Below, piece by piece: positions 1 through 7,923 of a stretch of DNA of 64,000 bases. The translations under genes and the position numbers were made by a program. Under the pieces are notes generated by a model that saw only the letters and a program-made list of their open reading frames with translations, did no database searches and was not told where the DNA came from. Origin of the DNA: Chryseobacterium scophthalmum (GTDB lineage: Bacteria > Bacteroidota > Bacteroidia > Flavobacteriales > Weeksellaceae); NCBI RefSeq assembly GCF_900143185.1, contig NZ_FSRQ01000002.1, forward strand, positions 868,001-932,000. The letters are read 5' to 3'. Position 1 is the first letter of the stretch. Each line of letters opens with the position of its first letter.

Positions 1-395
1 TCAACAAAGCTACAATTAGAAAAGAATCTAGTGGTAAATTAGATACAGCTGCAAAAATCATTAAAGATGCACCAGCTCAAAACTTTGTAATTGTTGGTAT
101 GACTGACAAAAAAGGTAGTGATGTTTATAACTTAAACTTATCTAAGCAAAGAGCTGCTTCAGTAGTTGCTGCTTTAGAAGCTAGAGGTGTAAACCCATCA
201 GTATTGAAATCTATCGGTATCGGTGAACAAGATGCACAAGTACCAGAAACGGCTTCTGATGCTGAAAGACAAGCTGACAGAAAAGTTGTTGTAAGAGCTA
301 TCTCTGGATCAGAGTGGGAAACTTACAAAAAATCTGACTTACCAGTTAAAAAAGCTCCAGCTAAGAAAAAAGCTCCAGCTAAAAAGAAAAAATAA
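1..395 (+). CDS. OmpA family protein, C-terminal part (5' end outside window)
   Basis: The frame is open from base 3 and the start lies outside the window. About 130 residues are visible. They match the C-terminal OmpA-like peptidoglycan-binding domain: a segment like NFVIVGMTDKKGSD (the usual position of GHTDxxGs), then LSKQRAASVVAALEARGV and an end region with DAERQADRKVVV. The domain normally holds an outer-membrane protein to the cell wall. The protein ends in a Lys/Pro/Ala tail (KKAPAKKKAPAKKKK), which is unusual and strongly basic. A strong terminator follows 19 bases after the stop, so the transcript ends here. The N-terminal half, probably a beta-barrel or repeat domain, cannot be judged. 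Confidence 0.85.
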   Translation, partial: NKATIRKESSGKLDTAAKIIKDAPAQNFVIVGMTDKKGSDVYNLNLSKQRAASVVAALEARGVNPSVLKSIGIGEQDAQVPETASDAERQADRKVVVRAISGSEWETYKKSDLPVKKAPAKKKAPAKKKK

Positions 396-413
396 TTAAT
401 TTTTCTAAATAAT

Positions 414-446
414 AAATACCTCCAGATTTCTGGGGGTATTTTTTTT
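414..446 (+). terminator. Rho-independent terminator after the OmpA-like gene
   Basis: A 12-bp stem (arms 414-425 and 430-441, one G-T pair) with a 4-base loop is followed by a run of T. Confidence 0.85.
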
Positions 447-461
447 GTTGTTGATTTTGAG

Positions 462-469
462 TAATTTTG
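462..469 (+). promoter_or_regulatory. Candidate -7 box (TAATTTTG) of the YebC gene
   Basis: The sequence matches the Bacteroidota -7 consensus TAnnTTTG and lies 19 bases before the ATG. No well-spaced -33 TTG is visible, so this rests on the -7 element alone. Confidence 0.45.
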
Positions 470-488
470 TCAAAATTTAAATTATAAA

Positions 489-1229
489 ATGGGAAGAGCA
501 TTTGAATATAGAAAAGCCTCAAAAATGGCACGTTGGGATAAAATGGCCAAGACTTTTTCTAAAATAGGTAAAGACATAGCTTTAGCAGTAAAAGCCGGAG
601 GAACAGATCCCGAAGCTAATCCTGCATTAAGAAGATGCATCCAAAATGCAAAGGGTGCCAATATGCCAAAAGACAATGTTGAAAGAGCAATCAAAAAAGC
701 TGGCGGAGCTGATGCAGAAAACTATGAAGAGATCACTTATGAAGGTTATGGACAAGGTGGTGTTGCATTTTTCGTAGAATGTACAACCAATAATCCAACT
801 AGAACTGTTGCCAATGTAAGAGCAATCTTCAATAAATTTGACGGTAATCTTGGAAAGAATGGTGAATTAGCTTTTATCTTCGACAGAAAAGGGATTTTCA
901 CGATCGATTTAGCTAAAATTACAATGGATTGGGATGATTTTGAAATGGAAATGATTGACGGTGGAGCAGAAGATGTTGAAAAAGATGATGAAGAGGTAAT
1001 GATTACAACTGCTTTTGAAGATTTCGGTTCTCTATCTCACAAATTAGATGAGCTTAAAATAGAAGCTAAAAGTGCAGAATTACAGAGAATTCCGAATAAT
1101 ACGAAAGAGGTTACTCTAGATCAGTTTAAAGCAAATATGAAAATGCTTGATCGTTTCGAAGAAGATGATGACGTGCAAAACGTATATCACAATATGGAAA
1201 TAACAGACGAACTTTTAGAGTCTTTATAG
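489..1229 (+). CDS. yebC: YebC/PmpR (TACO1) family regulatory protein
   Basis: The 246-residue protein is full length for this family. The N-terminus (MGRAFEYRKASKMARWDKMA) and the block around residues 35-75 (GGTDPEANPALRRCIQNAKG, NMPKDNVERAIKKA) are diagnostic, as is the later YEGYGQGG segment. YebC proteins are cytoplasmic. Some bind DNA and were described as transcription factors; more recent work ties them to relieving ribosome stalling. The gene stands alone between two hairpins, so it is probably monocistronic. The family call is secure, the exact role less so. Confidence 0.95.
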   Translation: MGRAFEYRKASKMARWDKMAKTFSKIGKDIALAVKAGGTDPEANPALRRCIQNAKGANMPKDNVERAIKKAGGADAENYEEITYEGYGQGGVAFFVECTTNNPTRTVANVRAIFNKFDGNLGKNGELAFIFDRKGIFTIDLAKITMDWDDFEMEMIDGGAEDVEKDDEEVMITTAFEDFGSLSHKLDELKIEAKSAELQRIPNNTKEVTLDQFKANMKMLDRFEEDDDVQNVYHNMEITDELLESL

Positions 1230-1265
1230 AAATAAATTGCTGTTTATAGCAAAGTATTATGTTTT

Positions 1266-1312
1266 GCCACGAATGCATGAATGTAAAATTTGTTTATTCG
1301 TGGCGATTTTTT
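1266..1312 (+). terminator. Hairpin with T-run downstream of yebC
   Basis: A 9-bp perfect stem (1266-1274 with 1296-1304, GCCACGAAT and complement) with a 21-base loop is followed by GATTTTTT. The long loop makes it a weaker terminator than most here. It could also be a degenerate member of the dispersed palindromes. Confidence 0.55.
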
Positions 1313-1473
1313 AATATAGTGTAACAACAAAATAATATAGCATTCATATACAATTCATTTTCAATTAGTTTCTTTGCATAAGAATCAATTGTGAAATCGC
1401 CATCCTTGGTAAATGTAAATACTAATTGATATGGCGATCACTTTTGATCATTAGTAAGATAAATATCTGCAAT

Positions 1474-2298
1474 TTGAAAAGAAACGTTGAACTTGTTATC
1501 ATTTCGGATGTACATTTGGGAACTTACGGATGTAAGGCCAAAGAACTTCTACGGTATCTAAATTCTATTCAACCGAAAACGTTAGTTTTAAATGGTGATA
1601 TCATTGATATTTGGCAGTTTAAAAAGTCTTACTTTCCTAAGCCTCATTTGAAAGTGATCAAAAAGATCATTTCATTCGCTACAAAAAATACAGATGTCTA
1701 TTATATTACCGGTAATCATGATGAAATGTTCAGAAAGTTTACCGATTTCGAATTGGGCAAACTCAAAGTTTGCAACAAACTCTGCTTGGAAATTAATGAT
1801 AAAAAAACATGGATCTTTCATGGCGATGTTTTTGATGCATCAGTACAACATTCAAAATGGATTGCCAAGCTTGGCGGAAAAGGTTATGATCTTTTAATTG
1901 TCATTAATAATGTTGTGAATTGGTTTTTAGAAAAAATGGGTAGAGAAAAATATTCATTTTCAAAAAAAATCAAGAACAATGTAAAAAAGGCGGTAAAGTA
2001 TATCGGCGATTTTGAATTAACAGCTTCTGAACTTGCTATTGATAATGGTTATGATTATGTAGTTTGTGGTCATATTCATCAGCCTCAAATGCGTGAAGTT
2101 TCCAATAAAAAAGGTTCATGTACTTATCTTAATTCCGGAGATTGGATCGAAAATTTATCTGCTCTCGAATTTAATCAGAACGAATGGACAATCTTTCATT
2201 ATGAAGATCACAAACATTTGCTGAAAGATGATGAATCTGAGGAAATTCAGGATATCAATAATTCGGATCTTTTGAAAATTGTAACTCAATTTACGTAG
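1474..2298 (+). CDS. Calcineurin-like metallophosphoesterase, UDP-2,3-diacylglucosamine hydrolase (LpxH)-like
   Basis: All metallophosphoesterase motifs appear in order: SDVHLG near residue 11, NGDIID, TGNHDE, HGDVFD and CGHIHQPQ. The family binds two metal ions and hydrolyses phosphate esters; the closest known branch, LpxH, cleaves UDP-diacylglucosamine in lipid A synthesis. I place the start at TTG 1474, giving LKRNVELVIISDVH, because the fold begins there. An in-frame TTG at 1426 would add 16 residues, and no ATG is available. The stop lies one base before the next gene, a glycosyltransferase, so the two are co-transcribed and probably share a cell-envelope pathway. The substrate is not proven by sequence. 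Confidence 0.85.
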   Translation: MKRNVELVIISDVHLGTYGCKAKELLRYLNSIQPKTLVLNGDIIDIWQFKKSYFPKPHLKVIKKIISFATKNTDVYYITGNHDEMFRKFTDFELGKLKVCNKLCLEINDKKTWIFHGDVFDASVQHSKWIAKLGGKGYDLLIVINNVVNWFLEKMGREKYSFSKKIKNNVKKAVKYIGDFELTASELAIDNGYDYVVCGHIHQPQMREVSNKKGSCTYLNSGDWIENLSALEFNQNEWTIFHYEDHKHLLKDDESEEIQDINNSDLLKIVTQFT

Positions 2299-2299
2299 A

Positions 2300-3271
2300 A
2301 TGAAGATTTTGTATGCATTTCAGGGAACAGGAAACGGTCATGTTGCTCGTGCGCAGGAAATTATTCCTATTCTTAAAAAATATGCTTGCGTTGATACTTT
2401 GATCAGTGGTCACCAATCTCAATTAAAGGCTGATTTTCCCATTAACTTTCAACATAAAGGTGTTTCTCTGCTTTATAATAAAACGGGCGGAATTTCCTAT
2501 AAAAAAATCCTTTTTGAAAATAATTTTCTCGAAGCTTTTAAAACCATCAGACAAATCGATTTAAGCAAATATGATTTAATTATCAATGATTATGAGCCAT
2601 TAACAGGATGGGCTTGTAAAACTAAAAATTTAAACATGATTGAGCTGAGCCATCAAGCTTCAATGAGTTTTAAAGAAACCCCAAAACCTGCAAAAAAAGA
2701 TTTTTTAGGAAAATTGATTTTAAAATATTACGTTCCAAGTGAACGAAAAATTGGTTTTCATTTTGAAAATTATCATCCACAAATCAAAAAACCGGTCATC
2801 AGAAGAAAAATCAGAAATCTGAATCCTGATAAAAAAGGATTTTATGTGGTGTATCTTCCTAGTTTTTCTGATGAAAATATCATTAAAGTTTTAAGTGAAA
2901 TTCCTGTAGAATGGAAAGTTTTTTCCAAACACAGCAAACTTCAGAGAAAGGAGAGAAATGTTGAGATTTTCCCAATTGATGAAATTCAATATTTAAAATA
3001 TTTCGAAAACTGTGATGGAATTTTATGCAATGCAGGATTTGAAACTCCCGCTGAAGCTCTTTTTATGGACAAAAAACTGTTCGTAATTCCCATTCATAAT
3101 CAATATGAACAGGAATGTAATGCATGTGCTTTAGACAAAATGGGAATTCCGAATTCTAAAATTTTAGATGTAGAAGAAATTAAAAACTGGGTCGCTTCAG
3201 ATCTTCATTTTCAAGTAAATTATCCCGATGATATTGAAGATATTCTTCTGAAAGAAGTTTTAGCTTTGTAA
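2300..3271 (+). CDS. Glycosyltransferase family protein (MurG/GT28-like fold)
   Basis: This 323-residue cytoplasmic protein has the two-domain GT-B layout. The N-terminus, ILYAFQGTGNGHVARAQEI, carries the Gly-rich loop and His of MurG-like enzymes. The C-terminal part, CNAGFETPAEALFMDKKLF followed by PIHNQYEQ, is the nucleotide-sugar binding region. It resembles the uncharacterised MJ1255/VC2487-type glycosyltransferases. It starts one base after the phosphoesterase stop. An envelope glycolipid role is an inference from that pairing. Its 3' end overlaps the convergent GNAT gene by 12 bases. Confidence 0.8.
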   Translation: MKILYAFQGTGNGHVARAQEIIPILKKYACVDTLISGHQSQLKADFPINFQHKGVSLLYNKTGGISYKKILFENNFLEAFKTIRQIDLSKYDLIINDYEPLTGWACKTKNLNMIELSHQASMSFKETPKPAKKDFLGKLILKYYVPSERKIGFHFENYHPQIKKPVIRRKIRNLNPDKKGFYVVYLPSFSDENIIKVLSEIPVEWKVFSKHSKLQRKERNVEIFPIDEIQYLKYFENCDGILCNAGFETPAEALFMDKKLFVIPIHNQYEQECNACALDKMGIPNSKILDVEEIKNWVASDLHFQVNYPDDIEDILLKEVLAL

Positions 3272-3550
3272 AAAAATATCTTCTACATCATTCATTCTTC
3301 TCATCACGGCTCTTGCGTAAGAACAATGTGGATAAACTTTCCAATTGTTTTCTCTTGAAAATTTAATGGCTTCTTCTACCAAAAATTTTCCCATTCCGCG
3401 ACCTTCAAATTCGGGATGAACTAGTACAAAAGAAATAATCAATTTATTGTCTTCAGGGAAAATAGTATAAGTCAATCTTCCAACTTCTTTGATTTCATTG
3501 TTGATTGTAATGACTCCGCCGTTTCCGGATTTATTGTTTTCGAATTTCAT
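3260..3550 (-). CDS. Small GNAT-type N-acetyltransferase (YjdJ-like)
   Basis: This 96-residue protein is the short GCN5-related acetyltransferase type. The acetyl-CoA loop is visible as HPEFEGRGMGKFLVEEAI (R/Q-x-x-G-x-G/A pattern), followed by PHCSYARAVMRR, typical of the YjdJ/GTLF3 group. These small proteins contain only the CoA-binding half of a GNAT domain, and their substrates are generally unknown. The gene converges on the glycosyltransferase and overlaps its last codons. A terminator between them is not evident. Confidence 0.85.
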   Translation of the reverse strand: MKFENNKSGNGGVITINNEIKEVGRLTYTIFPEDNKLIISFVLVHPEFEGRGMGKFLVEEAIKFSRENNWKVYPHCSYARAVMRRMNDVEDIFLQS

Positions 3551-3749
3551 ATTTATATTTTTGATTTAAACTAAAAATACAAAAACTGCACCGATTGCAA
3601 GCGAAGTTTAAATGAAGAAGATGTAAATGGTTAATTCGTTTCACTTGCTAGTTTATTTAGATTCAACAAAATTTCCTAGAATTTCTTTTTTAAGTGGAAT
3701 CTTTTAAAAGAAAATATTAAATATTCCGTTTAATTCTTAAATTTGGCTA
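3551..3749. other. Intergenic region with a candidate -7 box
   Basis: This 199-base AT-rich gap lies between divergent genes. TAAATTTG at 3738-3745 matches the Bacteroidota -7 consensus but ends only four bases before the ATG of the lipoprotein gene. If it is used, the transcript would be leaderless or nearly so. I see no other structure. Confidence 0.4.
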
Positions 3750-4226
3750 ATGCGAAAATATCTTTATCTCATCATCTTATCACTTTCTCTTGTGAGTTGC
3801 TATACTTATCAGGTTAAAAAAACTGTGGATACAGCAATTGATAATAAACAGGCATCTAAAAATAACGCAGCTCTTGCAAATACCAATACTCCACAAACGG
3901 AAAGTATAAAGGCTAAATCTCAAAACCAAAGCCAAAATTCACAACAAACACCGGCTCCAGTGAATGTTCAGGAGAAACTTGCACCTAATAAAAATGTTAA
4001 AATTGATGTTGATGGCCGAGCTTATAAAGTAATTGTTGATCGATGGGAAGGAGACAGTCTGATTGCTCATCCGGTTCATAGCCGTGATAAAGTTCTGAAG
4101 TTCCATAAGAACCAGATTAATGCCGAAAAAATTGCTGAAAAACGCTTTTCACAACCTATTGCAGATATTATTACTGTTGTAGCTTATGCGGGTATTGGTT
4201 TCGGAATTTGGTCTCTTTTGCAGTAG
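3750..4226 (+). CDS. Hypothetical lipoprotein with a C-terminal membrane segment
   Basis: The 158-residue protein starts with a lipoprotein signal (MRKYLYLIILSLSLVSC, Cys17 as the lipidated residue). Residues about 30-75 are a low-complexity Asn/Gln/Ser linker. A small domain with VDGRAYKVIVDRWEGDSLIA follows and resembles a short beta-structured unit. The end (ADIITVVAYAGIGFGIWSLL) is hydrophobic enough for a membrane helix. I do not recognise the family. A lipid anchor plus a terminal membrane helix is an odd combination. It stands alone with weak intergenic flanks. Confidence 0.75.
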   Translation: MRKYLYLIILSLSLVSCYTYQVKKTVDTAIDNKQASKNNAALANTNTPQTESIKAKSQNQSQNSQQTPAPVNVQEKLAPNKNVKIDVDGRAYKVIVDRWEGDSLIAHPVHSRDKVLKFHKNQINAEKIAEKRFSQPIADIITVVAYAGIGFGIWSLLQ

Positions 4227-4411
4227 TTTTTAATTTATAAAGAATATTTTTTCACTATTAAGGAGTTAAAAAAAAATCTGCTATAAATAAATTTTAGAAA
4301 TCAATAAATTGATTTTGATTAAGTATCACTAAGCGTAACTCTTAAATTCTTAATGTTAATATTTCTAAAGTTTAAAAAAGATTCTAAAAATATTTAAAAA
4401 TTAACGATTGA

Positions 4412-5161
4412 CTAAATATCTTTCCCTGTATAATAATTGTAATCTTTAATAATAATTCCGATAAACTGTCTTTCGGTCATTTTTGTAGGATCTACTTCCA
4501 GTTTGAGAATACTTTTTATTTTGTCTGAAAGTTTTGTAATAACCTGTCTGTCGTCGATTCTCAGAGCTTTTAAGTAATTATCTTTTATAATTCTCATATC
4601 GTTATCGCTTAATCCGATTACTTGTGAAAAAGTGGGAATGTAGTCGGGATTGATGTTTTCAAGAATTGTATGAGAAATATTGATGTTATTTTTAAGTGAA
4701 ATCACCGCTGTTCCCGAAGCCATGTCTCCTAATCGCTGATTATTTTTAGAAACAATCATAGAAACTAAACCTACAATTCCTGCGAATGTTGTATCAATCA
4801 ATCTGAAAACCCATCTTATCAGATAATCTCCAAAACTTGCCTGGTAACCGTCAATTTTTACCACACGTATTTTCATTACTTTTTTTCCGGGAGTTTGTCC
4901 TTCCATCAAGCTTTCCAGAACAAGTGGATAAAGAGCAACAGGTAATGTGAGAACGATATAAACTGCGTTTTGAGACCATGAATCTAAACCATCTAAAATA
5001 TATCCTAAATTGAAAATATTAAAAAATAAATAGAAGATTGCCACAAGATAAGCCACCTTAATGAGAAGATCGATAATGTACGCTACCATTCGTTCTCCGA
5101 TACTTGCCGTGATAAAATTAATATTTACATTTTGGGAGGTATTAATCGCAATTTGAGACAT
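4412..5161 (-). CDS. RDD family membrane protein
   Basis: The 249-residue protein starts at MSQIAINTSQNVNINF. The frame is open 77 codons further upstream, but that stretch lies inside the divergent gene and lacks domain character. The RDD domain spans about residues 20-160: GERMVAYIIDLL near the start, a second helix, GQTPGKKVMKIRVV, and DYLIRWVFRLID before the last helix. Its roughly 80-residue soluble tail is of unknown function. RDD proteins are inner-membrane proteins, some linked to transport. It is divergent from the SpoIIM-like gene with only 27 bases between the start codons, a pairing I know from other Flavobacteriia. Confidence 0.9.
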   Translation of the reverse strand: MSQIAINTSQNVNINFITASIGERMVAYIIDLLIKVAYLVAIFYLFFNIFNLGYILDGLDSWSQNAVYIVLTLPVALYPLVLESLMEGQTPGKKVMKIRVVKIDGYQASFGDYLIRWVFRLIDTTFAGIVGLVSMIVSKNNQRLGDMASGTAVISLKNNINISHTILENINPDYIPTFSQVIGLSDNDMRIIKDNYLKALRIDDRQVITKLSDKIKSILKLEVDPTKMTERQFIGIIIKDYNYYTGKDI

Positions 5162-5188
5162 AATTTTTATTATTTTAGCCTTACAATT

Positions 5189-6172
5189 ATGAGAGAGGTT
5201 TATTTCATTAAACAAAATAAAGAAAAATGGTTGGGAATTGAGCAGGTTGTTCAAGGGAAAATTAAAAAAAATCCTGATGACCTGTCTTCGTTGTATATCA
5301 ACCTTGTCAACGATCTTTCTTTTGCCCAGACTTATTACCCCAAAAGCAATACAACAGTTTATCTTAACCATCTTTCGTCTCAGATTTTCCAAAAAATTTA
5401 TAAAACTAAAAGAGTTGAAGAAAATAGACTTGTTTATTTCTTTAAAACAGAAGTTCCTTTGATTGTTTACGAAAACAGAAGATATTTAATCTACTCCTTT
5501 TTGTTCTTTATATTTTTTATGCTGATCGGCGTTCTTTCGGCAATTTATGATAAAGATTTTGCGAATCTGATTTTAAGTGAAAGTTATGTGAATATGACTA
5601 TCGAAAACATCAAAGAAGGAAATGCAGTCGGTGTTTATCAGGATGGTTCAACTTGGGGAAGTACCATCGGAATTACTTTCAACAACATTATCGTTGGTGC
5701 AAAATTATATATTTACGGGATTTTTGGTGGACTTGGAACTTTGTATCTTCTGATGCAAAATTCTGTGATGTTAGGAACTTTTCAGTATTTTTTCTACGAA
5801 CACGGAGCTTTAGGAGACAGCGCAAGAGGAATCTGGCTTCACGGAACATTTGAAATTTTCAGTATGGTGGTTGAAGGAATGTGTGGTTTGATTCTCGGAA
5901 CATCTATTCTTTTCCCGAAAACGCTTTCAAGATTTAATTCTTTTAAAAACGGATTCAAAAATTCATTCAAAATATTTTTAAGTACAGTTCCCTTTACCAT
6001 TTGTGCCGGAATTATCGAAGGCTACGTAACAAGACATGCTTTAAACATGCCTTTGTCGCTCAATCTTTTTATCATTTTTGGCTGTTTGGGAATCATTGGC
6101 TTTTATTATTTTGTTTATCCACATATTGTTAACCGGAGAATAAAAAACACAATCAATGATGCAGTTTTATAA
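5189..6172 (+). CDS. Stage II sporulation protein M (SpoIIM) family membrane protein
   Basis: The 327-residue protein starts at MREVYFIKQNKEKWL. After a soluble N-terminal region of about 95 residues come several membrane helices, including YSFLFFIFFMLIGVLSAIY. Conserved polar stretches such as GIWLHGTFEIFSMVVEG and TFNNIIVGAKLY are hallmarks of the SpoIIM/DUF95 family. In non-sporulating Bacteroidota this family occurs beside MoxR and DUF58 genes and its function is not known. It is the first gene of a run reaching to 11.7 kb and overlaps the next gene by 17 bases. Confidence 0.9.
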   Translation: MREVYFIKQNKEKWLGIEQVVQGKIKKNPDDLSSLYINLVNDLSFAQTYYPKSNTTVYLNHLSSQIFQKIYKTKRVEENRLVYFFKTEVPLIVYENRRYLIYSFLFFIFFMLIGVLSAIYDKDFANLILSESYVNMTIENIKEGNAVGVYQDGSTWGSTIGITFNNIIVGAKLYIYGIFGGLGTLYLLMQNSVMLGTFQYFFYEHGALGDSARGIWLHGTFEIFSMVVEGMCGLILGTSILFPKTLSRFNSFKNGFKNSFKIFLSTVPFTICAGIIEGYVTRHALNMPLSLNLFIIFGCLGIIGFYYFVYPHIVNRRIKNTINDAVL

Positions 6173-7118
6173 AAAAAGAGATTTCGGAGCGTTTATTAGC
6201 GACAGTTTTACCTTTTTCAAATTGTACGGTAAAAACTATTTCAGAAATTATATTCTGCTGAATGGGCTTTTGCTTATTCTGTTGGTGGCTGTATTTATTT
6301 TTGGTTACAGAGAATTGTTTATGCAGATTTTCGGTTCCAATATGAGTGGCGAAAGCTATTATTTCGAATCTTATTTTGAAGATAATATCGGAATGTTTAT
6401 CGTAGTAGGATTGCTTACATTCTTGCTTTTTTTAATCATGATGATTGTCAATTATCTCTTCCCTGTTTTTTATCTTAAAAGATTGGCGGAAGGAGAGATG
6501 AAAATAAAAACCGATGATATTCTTGGTGACTTTAAAAAAAATGCAGGCAAAATAGGAAAGCTTTGTTTAGGAATGGTTTTCGTTGTGACACCGCTCTCGC
6601 TTATTGTAATGGGAATTTCTTATGCGATGATATTAATTGTTATCGGATTTTTTCTCATCTTATTAGTTTATCCGGTTCTATTTAATGTGGTCACCTTTTT
6701 AATGTACGATTACTTCAACAGCAAAAGAGGTTTTTTTGAAAGTTTAAGCTACTCTATACGATCTCAATTTTCTTACACGAATGGAAGAGAAAGATCTCCA
6801 TTCTGGAAATATTGGGGTTCTACGGTCGTTATTTCAATTATTCTGTATGTAATTACGACCATTTTTACTGCAATACCGATGTTTTTTTTCATGTTGAAAA
6901 TTACGACTACTGAGCCTGATGCAAATTTTGAACAAAATCCATTTGCCGGAAGTTTCGGAATAATGATGTTCGTGACATATGGAATTTCTTTGTTGATATC
7001 ATTCTTTTTGTCGAATATGTTATACGTAAATTCAGGATTGATGTATTACGACAGCCGAAGAGATTTTCACCAGAAAGTAGAGCTGGAAGAAATAGAAACG
7101 ATTGGAATCAATGAATAA
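6156..7118 (+). CDS. Multi-pass membrane protein of the SpoIIM-MoxR operon
   Basis: The 320-residue protein has about five or six hydrophobic segments, for example LNGLLLILLVAVFIFGY, a second with FLLFLIMMIVNYLF, and later ones separated by short polar loops. I do not recognise a catalytic motif. The start could be either of two adjacent ATG codons at 6156 and 6159; both overlap the upstream gene. The next gene overlaps its stop by 8 bases. Such tight packing implies translational coupling. The same position in related operons holds a similar unnamed membrane protein, possibly a partner or chaperone for the complex. Confidence 0.75.
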   Translation: MMQFYKKRDFGAFISDSFTFFKLYGKNYFRNYILLNGLLLILLVAVFIFGYRELFMQIFGSNMSGESYYFESYFEDNIGMFIVVGLLTFLLFLIMMIVNYLFPVFYLKRLAEGEMKIKTDDILGDFKKNAGKIGKLCLGMVFVVTPLSLIVMGISYAMILIVIGFFLILLVYPVLFNVVTFLMYDYFNSKRGFFESLSYSIRSQFSYTNGRERSPFWKYWGSTVVISIILYVITTIFTAIPMFFFMLKITTTEPDANFEQNPFAGSFGIMMFVTYGISLLISFFLSNMLYVNSGLMYYDSRRDFHQKVELEEIETIGINE

Positions 7119-7908
7119 ATTTCTGGTTTTTTTACTGATTTTTCTAAATCTTGGGGTTTTAAAATCTCAGGAATATGAAGATGATGATTTTTCTGAAGTT
7201 TATATCGAAGACTCTGTGGTGACTTCGCATTACAAAAATATGTATGTTGCAGATTCTGTTTTAAAAGCGAATCCTCAAACCGAAAACACCGTTTCCCCAA
7301 AGAAGTTTAAAGAAAATCTGCCTTCAAGATACAAAGGAAATGAGTTTGATTATTCGACCTCAAAACCCAGAGAATCGTTTTTTGACAAACTTCAACGTAA
7401 GCTCGCTCAACTTCTTCGTAGTATTTTTGGGGAAACCAGTTTAGAAACTTCTTCACAGATTACAGGTGTTGTTATCCGCCTTTTTGCCATCATCGTAGTT
7501 GGATTTCTCCTGTATTTTATCGTTAAATATTTAATCAGTACCAATGGAAGTTTCTTTTTCGGTAAAAAGAATAAAAAAATTGAAATCAACGAAGAAGAGC
7601 TTCATGAAAACATTCATGAAATCAACTTTCCACAAAGTATTGCTAAGTTTGAAAATGACGGAGATTACCGTTCTGCGGTTCGGTATCAGTTTTTATATAT
7701 TCTTAAAAAATTAAGTGATAAAAAACTCATCCTTTGGAATCCCGAAAAAACAAATAAAGATTACGTTTCCGAACTAAAAGCGGCACATCTTAAAAATGAA
7801 TTTTACAACCTTTCCTATATTTTCGATTATGTTTGGTATGGCGAGTTCAGTATTGATGAGCAAAGCTATGGTAAATTTAAAAACCAGTTTCACGGATTCA
7901 AACCTTAA
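7111..7908 (+). CDS. DUF4129 domain-containing membrane protein
   Basis: The protein has about 265 residues. I place the start at ATG 7111 (MNKFLVFLLIFLNLGVLKSQ, a clear signal peptide); an ATG at 7102 would add three residues. A periplasmic stretch rich in Glu/Asp/Ser follows, then a membrane helix near residue 125 (TGVVIRLFAIIVVGFLLYFI). The cytoplasmic C-terminus matches DUF4129, with YRSAVRYQFLYILKKLSDKK and LILWNPEKTNKDYV. In better-known operons DUF4129 occurs with MoxR, DUF58 and transglutaminase-like proteins. Here it probably belongs to the same membrane complex as its neighbours. Confidence 0.85.
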   Translation: MNKFLVFLLIFLNLGVLKSQEYEDDDFSEVYIEDSVVTSHYKNMYVADSVLKANPQTENTVSPKKFKENLPSRYKGNEFDYSTSKPRESFFDKLQRKLAQLLRSIFGETSLETSSQITGVVIRLFAIIVVGFLLYFIVKYLISTNGSFFFGKKNKKIEINEEELHENIHEINFPQSIAKFENDGDYRSAVRYQFLYILKKLSDKKLILWNPEKTNKDYVSELKAAHLKNEFYNLSYIFDYVWYGEFSIDEQSYGKFKNQFHGFKP

Positions 7909-7923
7909 TTAAACTTCTTAAAA

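Noticed and set aside
1426..1473. N-terminal extension of the phosphoesterase from TTG 1426
   Set aside because: The 16 added residues have no domain similarity, and the metallophosphoesterase fold begins right after TTG 1474.
5162..5392. 77-codon upstream extension of the RDD gene
   Set aside because: It lies antisense inside the SpoIIM-like gene, and RDD proteins begin near the internal Met (MSQIAIN).
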